The notes: generated from the letters alone by a model not told the origin. Shown: positions 37,378 to 47,081, counted from the first letter of the stretch. The stretch is 52,249 nt of DNA from Acidobacteriota bacterium (GCA_019242475.1 JAFAVK010000071.1:1-52249), one strand, 5' to 3'. Translations and numbers: made by a program.

Positions 37378-37767
37378 TTAATCGGTGCCGCTGAGCGTTT
37401 GAGATTGCGCCTTCAACTCGGCCGCGCGCTCGCGCGTGACGCGCGCCGTGCAGCGCAGCTCGACGAGCGGCTGAATCGTGCCGCCCTCGTAGATGGAAGC
37501 CTCCGCCGCACAGTTCGACTTCCGGTAGCGGAGCCAGAGGCGCTCGGCCGCGCGGAACTTGACGCGCGAGCGCGGCTCAAGGTCTTCGTAGAGTTCCGCG
37601 CGCGCGCGCGTGAGCTGGTCGGAGGCCGCCTTTAACTCCCGCTCGGCGCACGCCAACTGCTGCGGCGAAGTCCCCTCGGTGCAGGGGTCGGTGGCCGACT
37701 GGCCGCGCGTGCGCAGTGCCGGCGCCAGGAGGAGAAGGATGACGACTGTCGGGACGAACGTCTTCAT
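37378..37767 (-). CDS. LprI/DUF1311-family secreted protein (copy 2)
   Basis: The protein has 129 aa with signal peptide (to TRGQ). Same motif set as the neighbour: DPCTEG, QLACAERELKAASDQL, AERLWLRYRKSNCAAEASIYEGGT, RCTARVTRERAAELK. Clear but diverged tandem duplication. It is 9 bp downstream of the M48 protease gene and probably co-transcribed with it. Confidence 0.88.
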   Translation of the reverse strand: MKTFVPTVVILLLLAPALRTRGQSATDPCTEGTSPQQLACAERELKAASDQLTRARAELYEDLEPRSRVKFRAAERLWLRYRKSNCAAEASIYEGGTIQPLVELRCTARVTRERAAELKAQSQTLSGTD

Positions 37768-37775
37768 CCTGCTCT

Positions 37776-38756
37776 TCAGGCGGCGGCGCTCGCGGGCTCG
37801 CCGCTAAGGACGCGCGCGTACTCGCCGCTCTCGACCCAGCTCATGATCTCGGCGACGCGCCAGACGGGGAACGGGTGCGTCAGCCCGGCGTTGATGATGT
37901 CGGCCCAGAAGCGGTCGAGCGCCTTCTGGTCGTAGTTCTTCTGGAAGTCGCGCGCCTGCGCGAGGAACTGGTCGTAGTCGATTTTCGACGCGAACGTCCC
38001 GCCGCACAGCTTCATCATCGTCCGCCCGATCACGTCCGGGTCTTGCGTCACGAGCAGCGCCGCGCGGTCGCACGAAAGCTCCGCGCGCCGCGCCCACGCG
38101 AGCAGCGCCGAGCGCATCGTCAGCGAGACGATCTGCGTGATGAGCGCGGCGACGGGCGAGGCGGCCAGCGCCGCGTTGGTCACGGCCTCGATGAGGCGCG
38201 CGGCCGTGATGTAGAGCACGTGCTCGGCGTGGATATGGCCGACCTCGTGCGCGATGACCGCGAGCACCTCTTCGTCGTTGAGGCGCTCGATGAGCTGCGA
38301 GTGGAGGACGATGAGGGGCTTCTTCACGCCGCCGGTGAAGGCGTTGACGATGGGGTTCTGCTGGACGAACAGCTCGGGCATGTCCACGCCGAGCGTGGTG
38401 CAGGCGACCTGTAGTTTGTAATAAAGGTCGGGGCACTGCTTGGGCGTGACCTTGACGGCGCTCGCGGTGAAGATGACGCGGATGGCCGACTCGCCCGTCA
38501 CCTCCAGGAGCTTCTTGAGCGCGGTGTCGATGCCGGGGATGTTCCGCAGGGCGGCGAGCGCGCGGCTGTCGAGCGGGTGGATGTAAGAGTATTTGTCGAG
38601 GTGGGCGAACTTCTTGTGCGGCTCTTCCGAGAGCAGCAGGCGGCAGCGGCCGCACCGCGCCTGCCCGGTCTGCGTGCGCACGTTGTTCAACTGCCCGCAG
38701 TAGCGGCAGCGGATGGTCTCGCCACCCTCGCCGCCCAACGTTTCCAGATCAGCCAT
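37776..38756 (-). CDS. M48-family metalloprotease with N-terminal zinc ribbon
   Basis: The protein has 326 aa. Residues about 15-40 form a zinc ribbon (CRYCG...CGRC). The peptidase domain has IAHEVGHIHAEH (HExxH, about residue 167) and a downstream RRAELSCDRAALLV with the third ligand. One or two hydrophobic helices between them suggest membrane association, as in HtpX/Oma1-type quality-control proteases. Ribosome site AAGGGG lies upstream of the ATG. It leads into the two LprI-like genes. Confidence 0.9.
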   Translation of the reverse strand: MADLETLGGEGGETIRCRYCGQLNNVRTQTGQARCGRCRLLLSEEPHKKFAHLDKYSYIHPLDSRALAALRNIPGIDTALKKLLEVTGESAIRVIFTASAVKVTPKQCPDLYYKLQVACTTLGVDMPELFVQQNPIVNAFTGGVKKPLIVLHSQLIERLNDEEVLAVIAHEVGHIHAEHVLYITAARLIEAVTNAALAASPVAALITQIVSLTMRSALLAWARRAELSCDRAALLVTQDPDVIGRTMMKLCGGTFASKIDYDQFLAQARDFQKNYDQKALDRFWADIINAGLTHPFPVWRVAEIMSWVESGEYARVLSGEPASAAA

Positions 38757-38887
38757 CTTGAAATCCCCTTCGGAGAACGAGAATGACAGGCCGCGCGGGA
38801 AGACTCACTTTGCGTCGGGTGCCTGTTTCGGTGACGCCAAGTATCAACGATTGCGCGCCATGAGGGCAAGTCTGGAAGCTTTCAGCT

Positions 38888-40546
38888 TCAATGCCTGAAG
38901 TGGCGGATGCCGGTGAAGACCATCGCGAGGTCGTGCTCGTCGGCGGCGGCGATGACTTCCGCGTCGCGGACGGAGCCGCCGGGCTGGATGACGGCGGTGA
39001 TGCCGTGACGCGCCGCCTCGTCGAGCCCGTCGCGGAAGGGGAAGAAGGCGTCGGAGGCGAGCACGGAGCCTTCGACGGGAAGCTGCGCGCGCATCGCGCC
39101 GATGCGGACGGAATCGACGCGCGACATCTGGCCGGCGCCGACGCCGACCGTCTGCCCGGCGCGCGCGTAGACGATGGCGTTCGACTTCGTGTGCTTGCAG
39201 ACCGTCCAGGCGAAAAGGAGGGCCGCGAACTCCTCCTCGGTCGGCTGGCGGCGCGTGACGACCTTGAGGTCTTCGCGGCGGAGCCGGTGCGTGTCGCGCG
39301 TCTGGACGAGCATGCCGCCGGTCACGCGTTTGAAGTCCAGGCCCGACGGCTGTTGTGTTTCGCCCGCGCGAAGGACGCGCAGGTTCTTCTTCGACTTGAG
39401 GACTTCGACCGCGGCCTCTTCGAAGTCGGGCGCGACGACGACCTCCGTGAAAATCTCCGTGAGGGCGCGCGCCGCCGCCTCGTCAACTCTGCGGTTGAAG
39501 GCGACGATGCCGCCGAAGGCGGAGACGGGGTCGGTGGCGAGCGCGCGCCGGTAAGCCTCTTCGAGCGTCGCCGCCGTGCCGACGCCCGACGGGTTCATGT
39601 GCTTGATGACGGCGCACGCCGTCTCTTCAAAATCGCAGACGAGCTGCCACGCCGCGTCCGCGTCCACGTAGTTGTTGAAGGACATCTCCTTCCCGCCGAG
39701 CACCTCGGCCTGCGCGATGCCCGCCTGCTCCTGGAAGACCTTGAACAGCGCGGCCTTCTGGTGCGGGTTCTCGCCGTAGCGCAGGTCGGCGTCTTTGCTC
39801 AAGAGAAGGCTGACGCCCTCCGGGAAGGGGCCGCCCGCGGCAAGCCACTTGTCGGCCGCGTTGACCTTAATGAAGTCGGTGATGGTGAAGGCGCTGCGGA
39901 GGTCTTCGCCTCCGCGTGAATCTTTCGGCCTCAACGCTGTGGATAAGTAACTCGAAATGGCGCCGTCGTACGCTGACGTGTGGGAGAAGGCTTCGAGTGC
40001 GAGCGCGGAGCGTGTCTTTAGGGAGAGGCCGCCACCGGTCTCCGTCAATTCCGCGAAGATGATTGGGTAGATGCCGGGCGAGGTGACGACGGCCACGTCT
40101 CGGAAATTCTTCGCGGCGGAGCGCACCATCGCGGGGCCGCCGATGTCGATCTGCTCGACGGCCTCTTCGAGCGTGACGCCCTCGCGGGCGACGGTCTGCT
40201 CGAAGGGGTAGAGGTTGACGACGACCATGTCGATGGGGCCGATCTCGTGCTCGGCGAGCGCGCGCGCGTGCTCGGGGTTGTCGCGGACGGCGAGGATGCC
40301 GCCGTGGATGCGCGGGTGGAGCGTCTTGACGCGGCCGTCCAACATCTCGGGGAAGCCCGTCACTTCGGAAACGTCGCGCACTTCGAGCCCGGCCTCGCGC
40401 AGCGCCTTCGCCGTCCCGCCGGTGCTCAGCAGCTCGACGCCCAGGCCGCGCAGCGCGCGCGCGAAATCGACGAGACCGGCCTTGTCCGAGACGCTCAAAA
40501 GCGCCCGGCGGATGTGCCTGAGACCTTCCGTGTTCTGTTCGTTCAT
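38888..40546 (-). CDS. purH: Bifunctional AICAR formyltransferase / IMP cyclohydrolase
   Basis: The protein has 552 aa. The MGS-like IMP cyclohydrolase domain ([37 protein letters not shown]) is followed by the AICARFT domain ([37 protein letters not shown], ending in [10 protein letters not shown]). It catalyses the last two steps of purine biosynthesis. The ATG at 40546 is chosen because MNEQNTEGL directly precedes the conserved domain. No operon partner is obvious; 131 bp separate it from the M48 gene. Confidence 0.97.
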   Translation of the reverse strand: MNEQNTEGLRHIRRALLSVSDKAGLVDFARALRGLGVELLSTGGTAKALREAGLEVRDVSEVTGFPEMLDGRVKTLHPRIHGGILAVRDNPEHARALAEHEIGPIDMVVVNLYPFEQTVAREGVTLEEAVEQIDIGGPAMVRSAAKNFRDVAVVTSPGIYPIIFAELTETGGGLSLKTRSALALEAFSHTSAYDGAISSYLSTALRPKDSRGGEDLRSAFTITDFIKVNAADKWLAAGGPFPEGVSLLLSKDADLRYGENPHQKAALFKVFQEQAGIAQAEVLGGKEMSFNNYVDADAAWQLVCDFEETACAVIKHMNPSGVGTAATLEEAYRRALATDPVSAFGGIVAFNRRVDEAAARALTEIFTEVVVAPDFEEAAVEVLKSKKNLRVLRAGETQQPSGLDFKRVTGGMLVQTRDTHRLRREDLKVVTRRQPTEEEFAALLFAWTVCKHTKSNAIVYARAGQTVGVGAGQMSRVDSVRIGAMRAQLPVEGSVLASDAFFPFRDGLDEAARHGITAVIQPGGSVRDAEVIAAADEHDLAMVFTGIRHFRH

Positions 40547-40623
40547 AAGTCCGTGGAAAGAAGATTCGGGTGTCAGAGCGGAAGGCAGATTGTAGAGCAA
40601 CGGCGCGCGCCTGTCATGCCGGG

Positions 40624-41649
40624 TCAGCGCTTCGGTTCGTAGGTCTCGCGCAACTGTCGGACGCGGAGCTTGCGTGCTTGCGGGGTGTTGAGCCGCACCT
40701 CGACGCGGTGCGGGCCGGGCTCGGCCGCGGCGGCGCCGGCGTTGTAGCCGAGGACGTACTGGCTCTGTAGGTCTTCGGCGATGGCGCGGAAGATGGGGCT
40801 GAGGTCGTGCTCGGCGTGCGGGTCGAGCGAAGAGCGCGCGTCGCCGACGACGAAGAACTGCCCGCCGGTCTTCTCGGCCAGCTCGCGGAAGCCTCTGGAC
40901 GGTTTACGCGCCGCGAGGCGGCCGTCGGACGGCGCGTAGAGCGGGAGATGCACGACGTAAAAGGAGACACCCGCGGCGTTCGCCTCCGCGATGACCGGCG
41001 CCGGCGCCGTCGTGCTCGCCGTGTCGAGACCGTCGCTGACGAGGACGACGATGCGGCGTTCGGCGGCGTTGCGCCCGTTAGCGGCGAAGGCGCGGACGGC
41101 GTCGCGTGCGGCGTCGAAGATGGCGGTGCGCCGGTCGGGCAGCGAGGCGATCTGAAAAGCCTTGCGCGCGGCGCGCAGGTCGCGCGTGAAGTCCTGCGTC
41201 AGTTCGGCTTGCTCGCGGAACTGAATGACGGCGACGCGGGAGCGCGCGCCGAAGTGTGAGAAGAGTGCGAGCGCCGTCTCGCGCTGCTGCGTGATAGTTT
41301 CTCGCGTCGAGCCGGAGGCGTCGAGGAGGAAAAGGAGCGCGACCGTCTCGGCGCCGGCGGCGAAGTAGCTCGCCTCGACGGGGCGGCCGTTGTCGAGCAC
41401 CTGAAAGTCGGCTTGCGTCAGACCGGGGACGCGGCGGCCGTGGCTGTCGTTGACGAAGACGGGGACGACGACGAGGTCTGTGCGGACGCGGACGACCTCC
41501 TCGTCCCCGGAAGAAGTGGGCGTCGGCTCCTGTGCCGAACAGACAAAGTTGAAGACGAGAAGTTGAAGGAAGAAAGCTGCGGCGAAGAGGATTTGACGGC
41601 GACCGTTGGCGCCGTGCCGTGCCGCGCCGGCCGGTCTCTGAAGGGTCAT
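40624..41649 (-). CDS. VWFA-related secreted protein (acidobacterial type)
   Basis: The protein has 341 aa with signal peptide (hydrophobic core to VCSAQ). A short N-domain ([35 protein letters not shown]) is typical of the acidobacterial VWFA-related group. The VWA domain follows, with MIDAS residues in LDASGSTRE (about residue 119), a Thr and [12 protein letters not shown] domains bind proteins through a divalent metal; the partner is unknown. It starts 9 nt after a tiny membrane-peptide gene. Confidence 0.9.
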   Translation of the reverse strand: MTLQRPAGAARHGANGRRQILFAAAFFLQLLVFNFVCSAQEPTPTSSGDEEVVRVRTDLVVVPVFVNDSHGRRVPGLTQADFQVLDNGRPVEASYFAAGAETVALLFLLDASGSTRETITQQRETALALFSHFGARSRVAVIQFREQAELTQDFTRDLRAARKAFQIASLPDRRTAIFDAARDAVRAFAANGRNAAERRIVVLVSDGLDTASTTAPAPVIAEANAAGVSFYVVHLPLYAPSDGRLAARKPSRGFRELAEKTGGQFFVVGDARSSLDPHAEHDLSPIFRAIAEDLQSQYVLGYNAGAAAAEPGPHRVEVRLNTPQARKLRVRQLRETYEPKR

Positions 41650-41658
41650 CCGGGCGGC

Positions 41659-41742
41659 CTAGAACAGGAAGCGCCCGAAGAAGAGGATGCCGATGATGAA
41701 GGCGAGCATGATGAGAATGATCTTGATGAGAGTGAAAGTCAC
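41659..41742 (-). CDS. 27-residue single-helix membrane peptide
   Basis: A GTG at 41742 opens a 27-codon frame ending in TAG at 41659. Nearly all of it is one transmembrane helix (TFTLIKIILIMLAFIIGILF, then FGRFLF). A textbook ribosome site GGAGG lies 8-12 nt upstream of the start. It is 9 nt upstream of the VWA gene on the same strand, so co-transcription or translational coupling is likely. No family is recognised. The strong ribosome site and helix make a real gene probable. Confidence 0.65.
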   Translation of the reverse strand: MTFTLIKIILIMLAFIIGILFFGRFLF

Positions 41743-41930
41743 GGCCGAATCCTCCGGGGTTTGCGCGCCCGCCCCTTGTTCAGGGCAGCCATTCTATCGG
41801 CGCATTAAGCGGCGTGTCAACGTTCGAGCCTTTCCTGTTTGAACGGCCCGGCCTGCTGTTTTCCTCTAAAAATACGCGAAAAAGGCGGCGCAGGTTCCCT
41901 CCTACGGGGGCCGGGCAAAGCATACTACGT

Positions 41931-41967
41931 GGTCTGCTTCATCAGAGCAGACCTTAAGTGCTATAGT
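41931..41967 (+). promoter_or_regulatory. Inverted repeat overlapping an extended -10 promoter
   Basis: Perfect 8-bp inverted repeat (41931-41938 with 41946-41953, 7-nt spacer) just upstream of TG-C-TATAGT (41959-41967), an extended -10. This could be an operator or a hairpin for the metal-locus gene at 42009. The rest of 41743-41930 shows nothing recognisable. Confidence 0.35.
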
Positions 41968-42008
41968 TCATCGTCAAGACTCTTCAACAAAGGGCGAGTC
42001 CAGAGGGT

Positions 42009-42395
42009 TTGGGCAAAAGGCTGAGCAGTCAGGTACGGGGGTTTGTGCGGTCGCGCTCGGCGGCCGGCATGGTGCTGCTCGCCCTGACGGCGCACGCCTT
42101 CGTCGCCAGCGCCACGCACTTCCACCGTCTCCCGCAACTCGGCGCGACACCGGCGCAGAGCATCTTTCAAAACGGGGAGAAGAGCGGCGAGGGTACGCCG
42201 CTGGGCGGCGACGAGAAGCAGTGTCTCCTGTGCAGGCTCCAGCACAACTTCGTCTCCGACATACAGCAGGCGACCATCATCATCGCCCCGCCGCCCGCCT
42301 GGACGCCCCTCTACGAATCCCTTCATAAAGCCGCCAGTCGTGCCGGCACCGTGCTGCTCCGGCAGGGGCGCGCGCCTCCCGCAGTCCAGTCCTGA
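42009..42395 (+). CDS. Small exported HxH/CxxC protein, DUF2946-like (copy 1)
   Basis: The protein has 128 aa from the TTG at 42009; a GTG 30 nt later is an alternative start. An N-terminal hydrophobic segment (MVLLALTAHAFVAS) is followed by HFHR (about residue 38) and later CLLCRLQHNF (about residue 72). It ends GRAPPAVQS. His-rich and Cys-x-x-Cys motifs of this layout occur in small periplasmic proteins next to TonB-dependent metal receptors. The family name is tentative. It shares architecture and its GRAPP ending with the gene at 42924. Confidence 0.65.
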   Translation: MGKRLSSQVRGFVRSRSAAGMVLLALTAHAFVASATHFHRLPQLGATPAQSIFQNGEKSGEGTPLGGDEKQCLLCRLQHNFVSDIQQATIIIAPPPAWTPLYESLHKAASRAGTVLLRQGRAPPAVQS

Positions 42396-42581
42396 TCTTC
42401 AATCCGCATTCATAAAAGAGCATGCCTACGTCCGGGCGAAGTCCGGGCGCGGCCTGCTTCGCCGTTGCAATCGCGCGAAGGACAAAGCCTCGCGCCCGTG
42501 GCGCGCTCAAGCGCGGCCTGCGGGTGCGAGCCCTTCCCGATTCATGCGACGGCCCGGGGCAGTTTGTGAAAGGGAAAGGTT

Positions 42582-42677
42582 ATGCGCAGTTATAGATTCG
42601 TCATCGCCTCGTTACTTACACTCTCTATTCAGGTCTTTTTCGACCAGCTTGGCTATTGGAGAACGGGCAACTCCTGA
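42582..42677 (+). CDS. Possible 31-residue peptide or relic
   Basis: ATG at 42582, preceded by AAAGG, opens 31 codons with a signal-like hydrophobic start (MRSYRFVIASLLTLSIQVFF) and then a stop. It could be a small exported peptide or the stump of a decayed secreted protein. The surrounding 42396-42854 holds no other convincing gene. Confidence 0.25.
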   Translation: MRSYRFVIASLLTLSIQVFFDQLGYWRTGNS

Positions 42678-42854
42678 TCGGGGCCGCTCCTTCTCACAGT
42701 TCGGCGGGGAGTAAGTGTGTATGTGTCGCTAATAGGCCCGGCGTTCTTGGAGTTTGTGTAGGGCCACGACTGCCGACACGTCCGCACTTCGCCTTCTCAT
42801 TTTCAATGCCGATGTAATGGGGCCGCCACCCGACGTGTCGGCGACCTGAATTCG

Positions 42855-42884
42855 TTGACAGCGGCGCGCGGATATACCTATATT
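42855..42884 (+). promoter_or_regulatory. Sigma70-type promoter for the second HxH/CxxC gene
   Basis: Perfect TTGACA (42855-42860), 18-bp spacer, TATATT (42879-42884). Transcription would start near 42891, so translation must begin downstream; this fixes the GTG at 42924 as start. Confidence 0.65.
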
Positions 42885-42923
42885 ACGTTGACCCCCAGCA
42901 ACCACGGCGGAAGGCTCTCTACA

Positions 42924-43325
42924 GTGTGGAGTAGGGCTCGATCAGCGTTAAGCCGCAGGCGCGTGCGTCTCGCGCGTGCGCTGTCGTGTCTGTTGCTCTT
43001 CCTGATCGCCTACGGCGCCACCCTCGGCGTAGTCCACCGCCACGGTGTTCCCGGCTCCCTCAAAATCCGGTCGGCGACCGGCGCGCGTGCCGCCGCCTGC
43101 GGAGGGCAGACCGGCTCCTCCCCGGCTAAATCCCCATTACGCATTGACGACTGCTCGATCTGCCAGCTCCACCGGCAGCTCAACGGCGGCCTCCTGTACG
43201 CGCCATCACTCCTGCCGTCTCAGGCTGCACAGCAGGTGTCAGATCCGGTCATCCTCCTCCCTTACCTCCCCGCGGCCGAAGCCCCGCGCCGCGGGCGCGC
43301 CCCGCCTTCAACTTCCCTGGCATAG
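42924..43325 (+). CDS. Small exported HxH/CxxC protein, DUF2946-like (copy 2)
   Basis: The protein has 133 aa. GTG start with GGAAGG 9 nt upstream. A hydrophobic helix (ALSCLLLFLIAYGATLGVV) is followed directly by HRHG, then CSICQLHRQL (about residue 80) and a GRAPPSTSLA ending. Layout matches the upstream gene: helix, H-x-H, about 40-50 residues, C-x-x-C-x-L. Together they likely bind a metal at the outer face of the inner membrane. A TonB-dependent receptor gene follows after 169 bp. Confidence 0.65.
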   Translation: MWSRARSALSRRRVRLARALSCLLLFLIAYGATLGVVHRHGVPGSLKIRSATGARAAACGGQTGSSPAKSPLRIDDCSICQLHRQLNGGLLYAPSLLPSQAAQQVSDPVILLPYLPAAEAPRRGRAPPSTSLA

Positions 43326-43494
43326 AACCGCCGGATTTCACCGCGAGACCTGTCCTTGAGGCTCTCGGCGGCGGACGCCCGTTATTCACGACCACACCGC
43401 AGGCGCAAGTCTATCCCGCAATCTATTCGGGCGAGACGCCGCCCGGCGTGGTCAGGGTCTTACCCTTTCGGGGACAGTCAGTGAGGTTAATACG

Positions 43495-46035
43495 ATGATT
43501 CATGAGCGCACTTCTCAGGCGGCCCTCCGCCTCGTCCTCTTCGCGGCCTTAGCCGCCCTGCTTACTTCCGCGACTTGGGCGCAGTCGATAGGGAGCGCCG
43601 GGACGGTGACGGGCGTCGTCACAGACCCGAACGGCGCGGTCGTGCCGGGCGCCTCCGTCACCATCTCGAACCCCGTCACGGGCTACACGCGCACCGTCAA
43701 CGCGGACGCCGACGGGAGCTTCCGCTTCGGCGACGTGCCGCCTAATAATTACCACATCACCGTCTCGGCCGCCGGCTTCGACGCCGCGCATCAGGACTTG
43801 ACAGTGCGCCAGTCCGTGCCCATCAGCATCAAGATTCCGCTCGCCGTCGGCGGCACGTCCGAGACTGTGACAGTCACCTCGGGCAACATCTCGGATGTCA
43901 TCGAGAACGTCCCCTCGGCGCACGTAGACGTTGACAAGAGTTTGATAGAGAGGCTGCCCGTAAGAGACCCCGGCAGCGGGTTGAGCACCGCCGTGACGCT
44001 GGCGGCTCCGGGCGTGGCGGCCGACTCGAACGGCGGCTACCACCCGCTCGGCGACCACTTCGAGTCAAATCTCTCGCTCGACAACCAGCCCATCTCCGAC
44101 CAGCAGAGCAAGTTCTTCTCGACGCAGATTCCCGTCAACATCGTTGAGTCAATGGAGGTCATCACCGGGGCTACGCCCGCCGAGTACGGCGATAAGACGA
44201 GCCTCGTCGTCAACGCTATCACCAAGTCCGGCCTCAACCAGAAGAAGCCGACGGGCAGTCTTAACTTCCTCTACGGCACCTTCGGCACGACGCACGAGGA
44301 CGCGGACATCGCCTACGGCAACGACAGGATGGGGAACTTCATTGCCTTCAACTTCGACCGCTCGGGCCGCTTCCTCGACGCGCCGGAGTTCACAGTGCTG
44401 CACGACCGCGGCACGGCCGGGAACATCTTCGACCGCTTCGACTACAGCCCGAACTCGAAGGACTCATTCCACGGCAACCTGTTCGTGGCGCGCAACAGCT
44501 TCGAGACGCCGAACACGTTCGACCAGCAGGCGACGGGGCAGGATCAGCGCCAGCTAGTCCACACCATCAACTTCGCGCCCGGCTACGTCCACATCTTTAG
44601 CCCGACGACGATATTGACGGTCAGCCCTTATTACCGGCTCGACAACGTCAAATACTTCTCAAGCCCGAACCCGTTCGCCGACCAGCCGATCACGTTCAGC
44701 GAGTCGCGCCGCCTGAACAACGTCGGCGTGAAGGCCGACGTGGCCTACGTGAAGGGGAGGAGCAACGCCAAGTTCGGCGTTCAGCTCTCGCACACCTTCC
44801 TGACCGAGGGCTTCCAGTTCGGCATCACCGACCCTAATTTCAACGACCCCGCGAGCGAAGGGTTCCTGCCCGGCCTCCGGCAGTTCGACCTGACTCGCGG
44901 CGGCAGCCCGTTCACGTTCCGCGGCCACGCGGACATCAAGCAGGAGGCGCTCTTCGCGCAGGACAGCCTGACGCTCGGCGACGCGACGGTCATGTTGGGC
45001 CTGCGCTTCGACAACTACAACGGGATCACGAGCGGGCACTCGTTCCAGCCGCGTCTCGGCGTCTCCTACCACGTCAAGCGTACGGGCACGATCCTGCGCG
45101 GCTCCTTCACGCGCAACTTCGAGACGCCGTACAACGAGAACCTCGTGCTGTCGAGCGCGACCGGCGCCGGAGGGCTCGCCAACGGCATCTTCGGCGACAC
45201 GAGTAACGAGCCGCTCCGGCCCGGAAAGCGCAACCAGTTCAACCTCGGCTTCCAGCAGGCGCTCGGCAAGTACATCATTCTTGACGGCGACTACTTCAAC
45301 AAGCGCACGACGAACGCATACGACTTTAACGTGCTCTTCAATACCTCGGTCGTCTTCCCCATCTCTTGGCAGAGGTCGAAGATCGACGGCGTCTCGGCGC
45401 GCATCAACCTGACGAACTACCACGGGCTGTCGGCCTTCGTGGTCGCGGGGCACACGCGCGCCCGCTACTTCCCGCCGGAGTCGGGCGGCCTCTTCTTCAA
45501 CTCCGACCTGCCCACGGGCGTCTTCCGCATCGACCACGACCAGGCGTTCCAGCAGACGACGCAGGTGCAGTACCAGTTCAACCAGTGGAAGCGGCTCGCG
45601 CCCTACGTCGCCTTCACGTGGCGCTACGACAGCGGAATGGTCGCCGGAGCGGTGACGGACTACGCCACGGCGCTCGGCTTCACCGCCGACGAGCAGCAGC
45701 AGATAGGTCTCTTCTGCGGCAACGTCTTCGCGACGCTGGCGAACCCGATCACCACTTGTACGGACTCGAACCGCGGCGCGCTGCGCGTCAGCATACCCGC
45801 GGACGGCACGGAGAACGACGACACGAACCCGCCGCGCATCGCGCCGCGCCACCTCTTCGACCTGAGCGTAGGCACCGACAACCTCCTGCGCACAGAGCAC
45901 ACGAAGATGACGCTGCGGTTCACGGGGCTCAACCTGACGAACAAGGCGGCGCTCTACAACTTCGAGTCCACCTTCAGCGGCACGCACTTCGTCAGCCCGC
46001 GCGCCTTCCAGGGGCAAATAGGAGTCACGTTCTAA
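43495..46035 (+). CDS. TonB-dependent receptor with N-terminal carboxypeptidase-regulatory domain
   Basis: The protein has 846 aa. Signal peptide (to TWAQ), then a CarboxypepD_reg domain (GTVTGVVTDPNGAVVPGASV, about 38-120), a plug domain (SMEVITGATPAEYGDKT near residue 225) and a long beta-barrel ending in aromatic F (GQIGVTF). It is an Oar-like outer-membrane transporter that takes up a large or scarce substrate, energised by TonB. Context suggests metal. GAGG lies 9 nt before the ATG. A terminator hairpin follows. Confidence 0.93.
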   Translation: MIHERTSQAALRLVLFAALAALLTSATWAQSIGSAGTVTGVVTDPNGAVVPGASVTISNPVTGYTRTVNADADGSFRFGDVPPNNYHITVSAAGFDAAHQDLTVRQSVPISIKIPLAVGGTSETVTVTSGNISDVIENVPSAHVDVDKSLIERLPVRDPGSGLSTAVTLAAPGVAADSNGGYHPLGDHFESNLSLDNQPISDQQSKFFSTQIPVNIVESMEVITGATPAEYGDKTSLVVNAITKSGLNQKKPTGSLNFLYGTFGTTHEDADIAYGNDRMGNFIAFNFDRSGRFLDAPEFTVLHDRGTAGNIFDRFDYSPNSKDSFHGNLFVARNSFETPNTFDQQATGQDQRQLVHTINFAPGYVHIFSPTTILTVSPYYRLDNVKYFSSPNPFADQPITFSESRRLNNVGVKADVAYVKGRSNAKFGVQLSHTFLTEGFQFGITDPNFNDPASEGFLPGLRQFDLTRGGSPFTFRGHADIKQEALFAQDSLTLGDATVMLGLRFDNYNGITSGHSFQPRLGVSYHVKRTGTILRGSFTRNFETPYNENLVLSSATGAGGLANGIFGDTSNEPLRPGKRNQFNLGFQQALGKYIILDGDYFNKRTTNAYDFNVLFNTSVVFPISWQRSKIDGVSARINLTNYHGLSAFVVAGHTRARYFPPESGGLFFNSDLPTGVFRIDHDQAFQQTTQVQYQFNQWKRLAPYVAFTWRYDSGMVAGAVTDYATALGFTADEQQQIGLFCGNVFATLANPITTCTDSNRGALRVSIPADGTENDDTNPPRIAPRHLFDLSVGTDNLLRTEHTKMTLRFTGLNLTNKAALYNFESTFSGTHFVSPRAFQGQIGVTF

Positions 46036-46080
46036 AGGGGCGCGCGGCGCGAAACCGCGGGTAGGTTCGGCGGCAGAAAG

Positions 46081-46113
46081 GCGCGGGCGGGAGGGCCATA
46101 CTTCCGCCCGCGC
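46081..46113 (+). terminator. Hairpin terminator after the TonB-dependent receptor
   Basis: Perfect 10-bp G/C stem (46081-46090 with 46104-46113) around a 13-nt loop; no T-run follows. It lies 45 nt after the receptor stop. Confidence 0.6.
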
Positions 46114-46132
46114 TAGCCATCGCGGAGCGGCC

Positions 46133-46324
46133 ATGCTTCCTGCATTCATAGAACTACTCTTCCATGAGGAGACAATCTCGCCGGAGACGTGCGCCGTCGG
46201 TGTGGCGGCGGTCGTCACCGTCCTGGTGTTATTCCGCGCCGCGGTCGCCCACAGCCTGAGAAGTTTGCGCAGGAGCAGGCGGTCGCGGAGGCGTCAAGGC
46301 CGCCCCGTCCGCTTCCGGCGGTGA
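46133..46324 (+). CDS. Small single-TM basic protein, unknown
   Basis: The protein has 63 aa: an acidic start (ELLFHEETISPETCA), one TM helix (VGVAAVVTVLVLFRAAVA) and an Arg-rich tail. GGAG lies 6 nt upstream of the ATG. It is convergent with the ZIP gene, with 25 bp between stops. It may be real or chance; no family is recognised. Confidence 0.4.
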   Translation: MLPAFIELLFHEETISPETCAVGVAAVVTVLVLFRAAVAHSLRSLRRSRRSRRRQGRPVRFRR

Positions 46325-46349
46325 GCGGTAAGACCGGCGAACCGCCACC

Positions 46350-47081
46350 TCACTTGCCGATCATTTGCACCGCGGCGGCGATGAAAACTATGCCGGCGAT
46401 GGCTGCCGCCGACACCGTCAGACTCGGCGAGCGCCGGTGCGCCTCCGGCAGCAGGTCGCTCGTCGAGGTGTAGAGGAAGAAGCCCGAGGCGAAGCCGAGG
46501 AAGACGGCCAGCGCACGCTCGGGCGGCAGCACCACCAGTGCGAGCAGCCCACCCGCGACCGGCGCGAGGGCGTCGAGGGCGAGGAAGAGGTAGTCGCGCC
46601 GTCGCGCCTCCTCGCCGTGCGTAACCAGCAGGATGGTGTTCAGGCCGTCGCTCATGTCGTGGGCGACGACGGCGAGGGCGACCAGCAGACCCGTGCGCCA
46701 GTTGACGAGTGAGGCCGCGCCGATAGCCGCGCCGTCCAGCGTGCTGTGGATTATTAAGCCGACCGAGCCGAGGCGGCCGATGTGCTGGTGGACTTCGTTG
46801 GTGCAATCACCTTCGGGGCACGAGTGCAGGACGAGGAGCCGCTCCACCAAGTAGAAGAGGAGGAATCCGGTGAGCACGATGCCGAGGACGACGCGGAAGT
46901 CCCAGCCCTGGCCTTCGCCCACCGACAAGGCTTCGGGCAGGAGGTCGAAGAAGACCGCGCCGAGCAGGACGCCCGCGCCCAGGCCCATCAGCAGGTGAAT
47001 GCGGTGCCTCGCCTTGACGGCGATGTAGCCGCCGGCCAGAGTCGAACACATCGCCAAAGACGTGAAGAGAAGCGTCAGCAT
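46350..47081 (-). CDS. ZIP-family metal (zinc) transporter
   Basis: The protein has 243 aa with about eight TM helices. The metal-site motifs are visible: HSTLDGAAIG (TM4, about residue 112) and AHDMSDGLNT (TM5, about 140). A short His/Cys-bearing loop (HSCPEGDCTNEVHQH) sits before TM4 and may sense or deliver metal. ZIP proteins import zinc or iron into the cytosol. Its neighbours, two TonB-dependent receptors (one ZnuD-like, broken), point to zinc. Confidence 0.92.
   Translation of the reverse strand: MLTLLFTSLAMCSTLAGGYIAVKARHRIHLLMGLGAGVLLGAVFFDLLPEALSVGEGQGWDFRVVLGIVLTGFLLFYLVERLLVLHSCPEGDCTNEVHQHIGRLGSVGLIIHSTLDGAAIGAASLVNWRTGLLVALAVVAHDMSDGLNTILLVTHGEEARRRDYLFLALDALAPVAGGLLALVVLPPERALAVFLGFASGFFLYTSTSDLLPEAHRRSPSLTVSAAAIAGIVFIAAAVQMIGK

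Noticed and set aside
42500..42590. Cobalamin-riboswitch-like pieces (GGGTGCGAGCCC, GGGGCAG) upstream of the metal locus
   Set aside because: The conserved order and the CCGC-ACTG element of the B12 riboswitch are not present; the resemblance is limited to short GC-rich words.
42340..42714. 124-codon open frame overlapping the end of the first HxH/CxxC gene
   Set aside because: Arg/Ser-rich with no recognisable domain, no ribosome site and a frame overlapping a better-supported gene.
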